A stretch of 64,000 nt of DNA from Excoecaria cochinchinensis. Taxonomy: Eukaryota; Streptophyta; Magnoliopsida; Malpighiales; Euphorbiaceae. Shown here in pieces: positions 22,609-33,300 of the stretch. The position numbers and the translations under genes are program-made. Within the stretch, counting starts at the first letter, position 1. Every line of letters begins with the position of its first letter. The notes under the pieces are model-generated. The model did no database searches, was not told the DNA's origin, and saw nothing but the letters and a program-made list of their open reading frames with translations. The stretch lies in assembly GCA_947683425.1 (NCBI GenBank), contig CANTUQ010000077.1, forward strand, positions 4,639,459 to 4,703,458, in the 5' to 3' direction.

Positions 22609-22780
22609 CTAGCCTAATGGTAGTGGGATTCTAAGAATTAAAGGACTTATCCCCAGGTCCTTAGTTCGAATCCCACGAAAGGCAAAAATACACAAGGGGG
22701 GTGTAAAGTTCTGTGAGTATCGGTTCGGGGCGTCCAGGATGGAGGCTCCTGAGGGAGGGTATAAAAGCCGGACCGTTACA
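22609..22780 (+). mobile_element. SINE-like unit 3, direct
   Basis: It repeats unit 1 again and is joined head to head with unit 2 at an odd palindrome GGCTACTAGCC (centre 22609). It ends CCGTTACA. GTTACAGG occurs at 22233-22240 and at 22775-22782, which could be the cluster's target-site duplication. Alternatively the last GTTACA is part of the unit itself, because unit 2 also has it. Confidence 0.55.
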
Positions 22781-22811
22781 GGATATGCGTAAAGAAAAAA
22801 GATTTAAATAA

Positions 22812-23022
22812 TTTGGGCAGCACCCCGATAAGGATGTGCCCAACCTCCTGCATAATAAAAAGGAAATAAAAGGGAACAGGCCTCAGGCCCCAAGTAACAA
22901 TGCAAGATATTTGCTAAAAAATTTTGGGCAGCACCCCGGCAAGGATGTGCCCAACCTCCTGCATAAACAAGGAAATGAAAGGGAACAGGCCTCAGGCCCC
23001 AAGCAACACTGCAAGATATTCA
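22812..23022. repeat. 111-bp tandem duplication in element G
   Basis: Two direct units start with TTTGGGCAGCACCCCG at 22812 and 22923 and both carry GGGAACAGGCCTCAGGCCCC. They lie in the predicted intron ahead of the sense extra ORF. Confidence 0.85.
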
Positions 23023-23354
23023 CATTTGCTTTCTAATTCTTAATTTACTGGCTTCAATGCATATGAATTCCTAAGGCCATACTTATGCATCTAACATTAA
23101 TTGTTCTCAAAACAGCATACGTTCATGCATTTTATGTCCACTACAAGAAACTACATCCTATTTACTCTACATATTAATTCATGAACAATGTCAACCGTCA
23201 TTAACTAACAAGGCCACTAATTACCTTAATTCAAAAACAACAAAGAAAAAATCACCTTGCTCATAATAAAATGAACAAATGAATAAATAAAAGAAGAAAA
23301 ATCACCTTGCTCATAATAAAATAAACAAATGAATAAAAAAAATGGGAGGATTTT
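23023..23354. other. AT-rich non-coding stretch of element G
   Basis: It contains a short direct repeat around AAAAATCACCTTGCTCATAA (about 23247 and 23299). No gene is seen; it is probably intron of the extra-ORF transcript. Confidence 0.4.
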
Positions 23355-23361
23355 ACTAACC
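23355..23361 (-). other. Predicted splice donor of the sense extra-ORF leader
   Basis: On the - strand TTCCAG/GTTAGT matches the plant donor consensus well. Paired with the acceptor at 19239-19240 it would remove an intron of about 670 bp, once the later insertion of LTR I is subtracted. It would join a leader exon from the TATA box at 23518-23527 to the ORF start. Confidence 0.4.
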
Positions 23362-23485
23362 TGGAAGCCGAGACTCAATGAAAAAGTAAAAACTGAAAAC
23401 TGGTGTGAAAAAGTGTAACTGAGAAGACAAAAACAAGAGCGAACCGCAGAAGTAAAAGAAAAGGCGTCGGTGTGAAGAAGGAGGA

Positions 23486-23717
23486 AAAGAAAAGTGGCTC
23501 CCCGTCGGTACTCGCATCTTTATATAGAATTTAAGTACCGACGGGCTTTCCGTTCATATAGCGACCGACGGGCATTCCGTCTATCTATCCAGATTTCGCT
23601 TTTAACCCTCATTAATTAACTAATTAATGCGCGTGATATGCACGATGCAAAACCTAACAGGTGGACAAGTACAGACGGGTTCACCGTCTGATTATAGGGA
23701 TGGGTTAGCCGTCTGTA
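23486..23717. promoter_or_regulatory. Predicted bidirectional promoter between the two extra ORFs of element G
   Basis: On the - strand CTATATAAAG (23518-23527) is a TATA box aimed at the sense extra ORF. It is flanked by GTCGGTAC and GTACCGAC. Towards the other side lie ACCGACGGGCATTCC (about 23563-23577) and CAGACGG/CCGTCTG copies (23672-23716). In the original element the TATA box of the antisense ORF (38025-38032) followed within about ten bases. The motif core differs in one base from ACCGACGGGCATCCC in the LTR of the same element. Function is inferred. Confidence 0.5.
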
Positions 23718-24233
23718 AGCCATGTGACGCCCCAATACCCCTTGGGAGGATATTAGGTTGCCACAATGCATACACATACAGAACACTCATGCGGAAGCCA
23801 AAAATAATAAGCATTTAATCACACACAGCGGAAAACCTTTTTAAATATAGTTATAGACATTTCTTAATATAAAACTTTATAATCATGTACATTTCAACAT
23901 ATAAAACTATTCTTTATACATATAAGCATTCTTTTTACATTTACATTATCAGTGGTTATGCCCTAGGCCAAGCATTTGGACCTTGATGTAATCATTACTT
24001 TTTCATTTATATAATGGTTTTCTTCGTATTGATATTATTGGCATGTTACATTATTATAATGTTTATGAATAACAACGTTATTCATGTTGTCCTTAGTCAT
24101 TTATCAATAAAGGGCATAAAGATAAATTAAGACTAGTATAGATTTGCATTGATAATCATGGGATGATTATATATGTTGATATAAATCAAATCTATATGTA
24201 CTTGCTAGAGAACAAAGTACTGGATAGACCCAC

Positions 24234-24275
24234 TATAAGATCACTTCATGGGTTAATGTCATAAGTGATCTTATA
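24234..24275 (+). other. Stem-loop in LTR E
   Basis: TATAAGATCACT and AGTGATCTTATA form a perfect 12-bp stem around an 18-nt loop. Element F has the equivalent stem with changed but still pairing bases (26976-27015). Confidence 0.65.
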
Positions 24276-24895
24276 ATAGATATATTATTGAATCCTTTGA
24301 CCTGAGATTATCATAGTTTCCTACATAAGGATCATTATGTTTTGACATAATCAAACGTTATCTTTAATTGGATAATTATAAAGTTTATGATCGGACATAG
24401 TGAGAATTATGCGGAGGAAAGTGAATAATCAAGATGGAATTTGTCCCTCTCTAATGAGAGAGATATCTATTGGGCCCCTCGATAAGTAGGACTGTAAAAT
24501 GCATGGCCGTGCTCAAATGAATTGATAGTGTGATCAATGTCATTTGAATTTATCAGTCTACTTGGTGATCGAGAAATTATATGTTTGAACAATTTAAGTT
24601 TGACATGGACCATGACTTATGTTCAAACAAGATATCGTGTGACAAAAGGATAATAACATGTTCTATTGTAAGGTTAAAATCGGACTAACGATATTTATAT
24701 TATTTGGGTAGTCATAATGTCTTGCTAGAGACCAATTATGACTTGTGGGCTTTTATGGGATTAGGCCCACTGCCAACATAATATAAACCTATTGGGTCAC
24801 ACACCAAGAGCAAAATGAACAGAATGGATTTTATTGGGTTATTTCGGAATAAAATATAAATATAGGTATTTATATTTAATTTCGAAATTACATAT

Positions 24896-25073
24896 TTATA
24901 TATATATATATATATATATATGCATATAAATATCTCTTATTTTGAATATGAGATAATAATATGTATTATTATATTATTTCTTATTATTTTGAATAATAAA
25001 TAAATAAATAAATATATATATATATATATAAATATATGTATATATATATATATTATATCTTAATTTTAAATTA
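24896..25073. repeat. TA microsatellite cluster in LTR E
   Basis: Two main (TA)n runs, about 24896-24922 and 25012-25030, with further TA-rich sequence between and after them. Confidence 0.85.
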
Positions 25074-25765
25074 AGAGATAATATCCTCATTTATCTTTTC
25101 CTAAGAGGAAAAGGATTTGAAAGATATATACAATTATATATGGGATATATGTTAAAAAGGAGTTTAACCCTAAATAAAACACTAATCACATTCTAACGTA
25201 GAAAAGATTAGAGTGGCTGCATTCTTTATTATCAGTAAGTAAGAAAGAAAAGATAGACAGCCATCGTTCTTCTTTGTGAAAGAAAGAAAAAGAAAAACAG
25301 AGCCACCATTATTCTTTGAGAAAGAAAGAAAAGAAATCCATTCGCATTCAAGGGAGCTAGCACCCCTGCGACTTCTGTGCATTTGTTCGTGCGTGTGGAT
25401 ACCGATAGAGGACGTTCGTGTAAAGGCAACGTCTTCAGTCCGATCTAAAGAGTTATTTCGTTGAAAAGGTCAGTTAATCTTTATCTCTTCTTTTTTTGAA
25501 TTAATCGAAAATACTTGGATCCTGTTTCGGGTTTCGATTTTTTCCGCTGCGTTTAATGTTAATTATTCCGAGGAAACCCAACATACATATCTATTACAAA
25601 AGTAATACTTCACTTTAGCATTTACATATCATTTACAAAATTTGCTTTACATCTCATATGTCTAGCTATACAAAAACGCTAGAACATATATACAAAAAGA
25701 CTTCAATATATACTCCTAGTGGCCATGACCTTGCAGATGTGCAACCCTCCGAACCTGTAAACCTA

Positions 25766-25801
25766 CACGGGAAAACACCCATGCTAAGTGATAAGGCTTA
25801 G
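25766..25801 (-). other. Hairpin pair in LTR D
   Basis: On the - strand CTTAG...CTAAG-type stem (25784-25801) is followed by CATGGG/CCCGTG with one T-G pair. The first hairpin of the module (GACGACC) is absent in D. Confidence 0.45.
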
Positions 25802-26975
25802 TGGGGATATCACATATAAAATACTTCTAACGAAGTCACAAGCATAATTATCAAGCATATCATTAGACGATATGCCAATCATCTATAAGCATATAAGGAT
25901 ATAAGCATTTATCATACTTGTAACATACCAAACATATAGTCATTCTGCTATATAACATATCTACCAATCTCATGTAACCTATATCATGTTCATGTTCTTC
26001 TAACTCTAAATATCAGCTCATGTAACATATAATATCATGTCATTGCATATCATGTCCGTTTATTTACATATAAGCATAAAAGCATACTTATAGCATATCT
26101 TGTACAAATAGTAACTTCTCATATACATGTAAGCTCATATAAGCGTTTCAGATATACGATAGCCTTATACTTCTCTAGCCATGTACTATAGCTTCTTAAC
26201 ATTTATACATCTCTTGTACATATAGACATCATTTCTTATACATAAAACAGTATCATCTCTTGTACATTTAACATCATTTCATATACTTTTACATTTTACA
26301 TTTAGCCCATTGTCATAACATAAGTGGATACGGGTACATATAGATACCAAGTAATGGTACCAAAATATCTAGAGACCATAGTCTCAAGCCATCTAGAGAA
26401 CGTAGTCCCAAACATCTAGATACTTTAAGTATCAACATCTAGACATCCGTCGATGCCAAACATATAGACACCCGTCAGTGCCAAACATCTAGCAACTGCA
26501 AATCATCTAACCCTTTATAGGCATGCCTATCTATCCACTTGTACGAGCATCTAAGGCTTATAACCATTATCCCATATCAAAACATGTATGGTCATTCATA
26601 TACATTTACTTAAACCCATGCTATTGTTAGTGTAAGCCCTAGCCCCAATACATTGTAATAAAACACTTTAGTTAATAAATGAGGCATTTGTTTTATCCAT
26701 TGTATTCATGTGCATGTCAATTGATAGAACTATCCAAGAATGTTGTTTCAGTTTAAGTTATCATGTGTGAGGCACATGGTTGTAAGACCTTGAAACAAAT
26801 GAGACTTCATTCTAAATATCCCTAGTCAGTCATTGTTATGGGAATAACAAATGAATTAAGACTAGTATGCTCTCTCTGATTAGTTGAGTTCTGTCTTACG
26901 GATCATAAGGACAAAAGTGTCAATCAGAGATCATAGATACATGTTTGTAACATGGTATTTGGATACGATCCACAC

Positions 26976-27015
26976 ATGAGAACACTACATGGTACAAGTC
27001 ATAAGTGTTCCTCAT
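26976..27015 (+). other. Stem-loop in element F LTR
   Basis: ATGAGAACACT pairs with AGTGTTCCTCAT, leaving one bulged base, around a 17-nt loop. The copy in the 3' LTR is at 34633-34672. Stem bases differ from those in LTR E while pairing is kept. Confidence 0.6.
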
Positions 27016-27387
27016 ATGCAAGTTTTGTATCGGAGTTCTTAGACCTAAAATCTCTATGAAACTCTTTATGAATTACTGTGTACTTTGACATACACCTAAC
27101 GTGCTCGTAACTGAGTGACAAGTATGGGTATGCTTGGGTATGCATTGATTCATGTTAGAGAGCATGAGAGAAGTGAAGGGATTACCCCTCTCTATAAGAG
27201 AGAAAATATCATCGGCCACTTGATCAGTGAACTGAGAAGTGTATGGCCATACCGAGATGAAATAATGAGTAACCATTATTTATCTGAGAGTTCAGTGTCA
27301 CTGGAATATCAAGAAAGGAATTAACTTACATATAAGGGTGACTAGTTCCATGCCTTATATTAATTCTGATATTTATGGGTAAGGGAC

Positions 27388-27395
27388 TATATAAA
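27388..27395 (+). promoter_or_regulatory. TATA box of element F LTR
   Basis: TATATAAA about 760 bp inside the LTR; the other copy is at 35045-35052. It is the clearest TATA box in the LTR. Confidence 0.55.
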
Positions 27396-28525
27396 ATTGC
27401 ATTAGGTCACTAAATGCCAATTGCATTTTCATTTAATTTGGAATGCTATAATATCTTGCTAGAGAATATATATAGCCTTTGAATTAATTCTTAATTCATT
27501 GCCAATATTAAATGGACCTATAGGATCGCACACAAAGCATTGGGCTTAAAATATTTAAATAATGTATTGGGCATTAATTTGGACTTTTAATTAAAGTCAA
27601 ATTAATGTATGTAATGGATATTTAAATTGCTATTGGACCTTGGTCCATGAGAGAGAGAATATTCCGCCCACATAGGATTAATTTCAATTGATTAATTAAA
27701 TCAATTAAGTTAATTGAGTATTAAATCCTAGTGGCATTTAAGTCAAATTAAATCACCTAATAATTACCATGTCCTAGCCGAAATTCCAAGTATGATATAC
27801 AATAGAATTTCAGCACATGATTAAGTGATTGTATATTTGATTAAATATATGTTAAGGTAATATTTCAAATTAATTTGAATTTTGAATTCAAAAGTGAGTT
27901 TGAAATAAATTGTGTTACTTATCTTTAGGAAGGATTTTGAGTTTGAATCAGATTATCTAAAAGTAATTGAAATTCAAATCAAATACTTGCCAAAAAGATA
28001 ATATACAATTATATAGAAAAGATAAAAGAGAAAGATAAAAACCTAAGTGTGGTGGCTAGGTTTTTGCGTGAAATCTCTCTCTCTCTCTCATTTTTCTTCT
28101 TGGCCGAAATACACAAGGAGAAGGATTCTTCCTTGCTTGCTTGTGACTTTGAGCATTCTTTACACATAGTAGAAGGACAAGATCAAGTCTTGTGGCTTCA
28201 AACTAATTCTATTACACAATACATATTTAGTAAGCTAGCACTTTCGGTTTTGAGCCGTCTTTGCAAGTGTGTGTGTGAGAATAGAGAGGAGTGGCGAAAA
28301 AGGCTGTTCCTTGGCATTGGTGGTGAACATCTAAGGTGGACAAGATCATCTAAATTGCTGGTCATCATCAAATTCAATTTGAAAGGCATCTAAAGTTGTA
28401 AGTTATTAAAACCCTAAAATTGCATGTTTCCGATTCTTGTCATGGAATTGTTTGGCATGTATGATCAAATTTTTTTGTTTTCCGCTGCGTGATCATCATA
28501 CACATACCATGACATATTCCATCAG

Positions 28526-28537
28526 TGGTATCAGAGC
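28526..28537 (+). other. Element F primer binding site (initiator Met tRNA)
   Basis: TGGTATCAGAGC one base after the 5' LTR, complementary to the 3' end of initiator tRNA-Met. Confidence 0.92.
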
Positions 28538-30304
28538 CTAAACATGCTTATTTTAGTGCTTTACATGCATGAAATAATTAATTAAAAATCGTTACTTTTA
28601 ATACATGCAATGCTGAAATTTTCTGTTTTGAGTTTTTTGCATTGTTTTGGTGTAAAAACGATTTTAATTGATTAGATAGGTATTATAATTAATATGACAT
28701 GTTAATATACTGTCCTAAGGTTGTTTAGGGGCTGTTAATGGTCGAATTTAATTATGCATACCTGATGGTACATGTTAATGTTAAAACTAGGTGCATTATG
28801 GCATGTTAATTGAAATTTTAACAACTAGTTTTATATATTAAATGTAAAATTGGTTTTGGCATGTTTGTAAGTGTAAAATATTAAATATCAGGTCTGGACA
28901 TTATTTAAATATGGTTTTAATTCTGGTCCATGACAATTTAATTGATTAATTTTAAAATCACTTAAAACATGACTAGTTTGTGTTTGTTACATGTTTAATC
29001 AACATTGTTTGTTTTGATTTGATTAAAATGGTAAAAACACATTTAGATCAGATTGGTACAGAATGTTAAATCAATATTTATGACCTTATTTAGATTATTA
29101 AATGACTCATAAAATTGATTTAAGTGTTTGTGCATTTTTTGGCATCACATAAGCATTAAACAACTAGTTTTTGTTGTTTGTTTGTTTTTATATGCATGCC
29201 ATGTTTTTATATATATGTTCTTCATGATTTTATGCTTTAATTCATGTTGGTACATATTATATGTATTTTTAATGTTTATGGGCAGTATGACATAATATTA
29301 AAAATGGCAAAATTGGAAATTATACTAGAGTTGATTTATAGCACAAATCTAACTAGTTTGTGTTTTGGGCTTTTAAGAGAACTTATTCAATAAGAGGATT
29401 TAGTCCATTGGGCCTCGGCCCAGGCCCATCATAGGGTCATCTCTTAAAGGTTCAAGTACACAATTTCCATTAATGGGCTTGGCTAATTTAATTAAAATTG
29501 GACTTTGTTTGATCCATGAATGTTATGTATATTAATTTGCTTGTTTGGTGTGATAAATGGATATGCATAGTGCATTCATGGGCCCTGGGTTTTTGTAATT
29601 AATTATGGCCTGCGAGCCATTATGTATTATTGTAAAAGTTTCATTTATTTCTTAGAATAGAATTTACTTGAAGACTTTGTAAATCAAGATGAAGCCCACC
29701 GGAGTGGTGAAGCCCAACTCGAAGATTCTTGTGTAATAGTATAGAATCTTAGTTGTAGGTTTTATGGGCCCATGTTTCTCACGCTTTACTTTATGCAATT
29801 ATTTATATATGCATGCTATGAATGGATGACAAAGCGTATGCCATGTAAGCCGTAATAAAATGAATCCCTAAAATAGTAAGTCACAAAGTTGCCTTCCTAA
29901 TTTGAAACATGTCAAGGCATCGATCATCGGTAACGTAGACTAGGAGTCCTAGATGCGCCCGATTATCTTTGTGAGGCATGAGTTGTGAATGTAGGTTGGA
30001 CTTAACATGGAAAGGGATGCCCGGACCTAGGCAACTAATAAAATGGGTTTGTGCTATAACATCTTAAGATGTTAGCCCATTTGATCCAAGAGTCATGTAC
30101 GAGTCATGATTGGAGTTATCCTACCTAAGTAACTTAACTTGTTAGGTGTACAAGCTCAGCTTGACTAATAAGGTTGTTGTGAAAAGTGGATCTTGGCCCA
30201 CATTAAATCACTAACGCGAATTATTTAAAGGGATATTAATTCGGTTTGTGGGATTATTAATAAGACCTCATTTAATCTTGCTAAATTTTATTGTAGATTG
30301 AAAA
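28538..30304 (+). other. Element F untranslated leader
   Basis: 1.77 kb of AT-rich sequence between primer site and gag start, with no credible ORF. It presumably carries packaging and translation signals or an intron. Its length is notable for a copia element. Confidence 0.6.
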
Positions 30305-33300
30305 ATGGCATCTTCAAACAACAATTTCTCATTGCGATCGGTCCTTGAAAAGGACAAATTGAATGGCACCAATTTCATAGACTGGTCTCGAAACTTAAGG
30401 ATAGTTCTTAAGCAAGAGAAAAAGTCGTATGTTTTGGATGCACCCTTGCCTCAAGAACCTGGAAGGAACGCCTCTGCGGTTCAAAGGGAAACTTTTGAGA
30501 CCAAGAAGAGCGACTCCAATGATGTGACCTGTTTGATGCTAGCCACTATGGTGCCTGACTTGCAAAAGCAATTTATGGACCAAGAGGCGTATGCGATCAT
30601 GGTGCACTTAAAGGAGATGTTCCAAGAGCAAGCTCGTCACGAGAGGTTTGTGACAACTAAGGCCTTAATTTCCTGTAAGATGGCTGCAGGTACTCCTGTT
30701 AGTACGCATGTACTCAAGATGAAAGGGTATCTTGATACTCTTGAGAAGCTTGAGGTACAAGTACCAAAGGAATTGGCTACTTACTTGATTTTAGGATCAT
30801 TGGCTGATGATTATGATCCATTTGTAATGAATTATAACATGCATGCGATGAACAAGTCAGTTACTGAGCTTCATGGGATGCTTAAGAATGCTGAAGAAAA
30901 CATTCGAAAGACTAATCCCATACTGATGGTTCAAGGGGGCATTAAGAAGGGACCGGCTAAGGGAAAAGGAAAGGGAAATGCAAAACCCAAGAATGACCTG
31001 GCTCGGTTCAAGTCAAATGGGAGCACACCTCAGGCCCAATCCAAGCCCAAGGCGCAAAAGCCCAAGGAGAGCGAGAGCACTTGCTTCCATTGCAACAAAA
31101 TAGGGCATTGGAAGAAGAATTGCGCTCTCTTCAAGGAAGAACAAAAAAAGAATGGAGCCAAGGCGTCCAGTTCAGGTATTTTTGTTGTTGAAATTAACCT
31201 TTCTATTTCTACCACTTGGGTACTAGATACCGGTTGTGGTTCTCACATTTGTTCAAATGTGCAGGGGCTAAGAAATAGGAGATTACTTGGGAAGAATGAA
31301 GTGGACCTCCGTGTGGGGAATGGAGCACGAGTTGCTGCCATGGAGATAGGCGACTATCAACTCACTTTACCTTCAGGACTTTGTTTAATTTTGGAAAATT
31401 GTTATTATGTGCCTGCTATGAGCAGAAACATTATTTCAGTTTCATTATTGGATTTGGATGAATTTGATTTTGTTATTAAAAATGGCAATGCTCATATTCG
31501 TCGCCAAGGCATTTCATATGGCAATGCCATGTTGCAAAATGGCCTTTATATCCTTGATCTATCAAACAAAGAGTCCATATACAACATTAATACAAAGAGG
31601 GTTAAATCAAATGAGTTAAACCCTACTTACTTCTGGCATTGTCGTTTAGGACATGCAAACGAAAAACGCATTTCAAGACTCCACAAAACTGGAGTGCTTG
31701 GGTCATTTGACTTAGAATCTTATGATACATGCGAGCCATGTTTGCATGGAAAATTGACAAAGAGTCCTTTTAACAAGAAAGGTGAGAGGACTAATGGCTT
31801 ATTGGAGCTAATACATACCGATGTATGTGGACCATTAAGTACACAAGCCAGAGGTGGTTTTAGCTACTTCGTGACATTCACAGATGACTTCAGTAGATAT
31901 GGCTATGTCTATCTAATGAAGCATAAATCTGAAACTTTTGAGAAATTCAAAGTGTTTAAAAACGAAGTAGAAAACCAACTTGGCAAAAGTATAAAAGCCA
32001 TTCGGTCAGATCGAGGTGGCGAATATTTAAGCCAAGAGTTTGACTGTCATCTAAAGGAGTGTGGTATTATTTCACAGCTCACTCCTCCTGGAACACCACA
32101 ATGGAATGGTGTGTCCGAAAGGAGAAATCGAACTCTATTGGACATGGTTCGATCTATGATGAGTCAAGCAAATCTTCCTGTCTCTTTTTGGGGCTATGCA
32201 TTAGAAACTGCTGCGTTTCTACTAAACCGTATTCCAACTAAAGCAGTTGAAAAGACACCATACAAGGTATGGACTGGGAAAGAACCCAATATGTCATTTC
32301 TCAGGATTTGGGGCTGTGAATCACATGTTAAGAAATTAACATCTGACAAACTAGAGTCCAAATCCACTGTCTGCTTATTTGTGGGTTATCCCAAAGAAAC
32401 AAAGGGATACTACTTTTACTCACAAACCGAGAACAAAGTATTTGTTGCTCGCAAGGCTGTTTTCTTGGAAAAGGAGTTCCTTCTCAAGAAAGACAGTGGG
32501 AGTAAAGTAGAACTTGGAGAAATTCAAACGCCACAAACTCCTATACAGGATGAGTTGGAAATGGGATCAAGTTCACAACCAATTGTGGAACAAGAACCCA
32601 TTGCACAAGTACCTAGAAGGTCCGGTAGGGTACGTCAGGGGATTGAGAGATATGGTTTTCTAATCACCGACAGTGACACTATTGAGTTAGTAGATCGTGA
32701 GGATCCTACTACCTACCGAGAAGCTATTGAAAGCCCAGACTCAAAATATTGGCTTGAAGCCATGAAATCCGAGATGCAATCAATGTACGATAACCAGGTT
32801 TGGACCTTGGTTGATCCACCAGAAGGTGCTAAAGTAATTGAATGCAAGTGGCTATTTAAACTCAAAGCTGATAAGACCTACAAAGGTAGACTAGTAGCGA
32901 AAGGTTTTCGACAAACACATGGTGTAGACTATGATGAAACCTTTTCGCCTGTAGTCATGCTCAAATCCATTAGGATCTTGCTTGCCATAGCTGCATATCA
33001 TGATTATGAGATATGGCAAATGGATGTCAAAACTGCTTTCCTTAATGGAAATTTACTTGAGGATGTGTATATGACACAACCTGAAGGTTTTGTCAATCCC
33101 AAGCATCCTAAGAAGGTTTGCAAGCTTCAGAAATCCATTTATGGATTAAAGCAAGCATCCCGAAGTTGGAATCTTCGTTTTGATGAGGCAGTCAAAGAAT
33201 TTGACTTCGTCAAGAACGAGGATGAGCCTTGTGTATACAAGAAGGTTAGTGGGAGCATAGTAGTATTTCTGGTCCTGTATGTGGACGACATCCTTCTCAT

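Larger units (their letters stand above)
23947..25583 (+). repeat. Solo LTR E, Ty1/copia type
   Basis: 1637 bp from TATCAGTGG (expected TG has become TA) to CCCAACA, flanked by TACAT at 23942-23946 and 25584-25588. It shares blocks with the LTRs of copia element F: AATTAAGACTAGTAT, a hairpin with the loop pattern CATGG...GTCATA, and TTTTCCGCTGCGT near the right end. No internal region adjoins it. Confidence 0.82.
26625..28524 (+). repeat. Element F 5' LTR
   Basis: TGTTAGTG to CATCA. It contains a conserved hairpin (26976-27015), a TATA box (27388-27395), a CT microsatellite (about 28075-28090) and the block TTTTCCGCTGCGT near its end. Confidence 0.95.

Noticed and set aside
28049..28393. 114-residue open frame in the LTRs of F (also 35706-36050)
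   Set aside because: It is identical in both LTRs only because the LTRs are nearly identical. It has no recognisable domain and lies in the leader after a CT repeat. A small peptide cannot be excluded but is unsupported.
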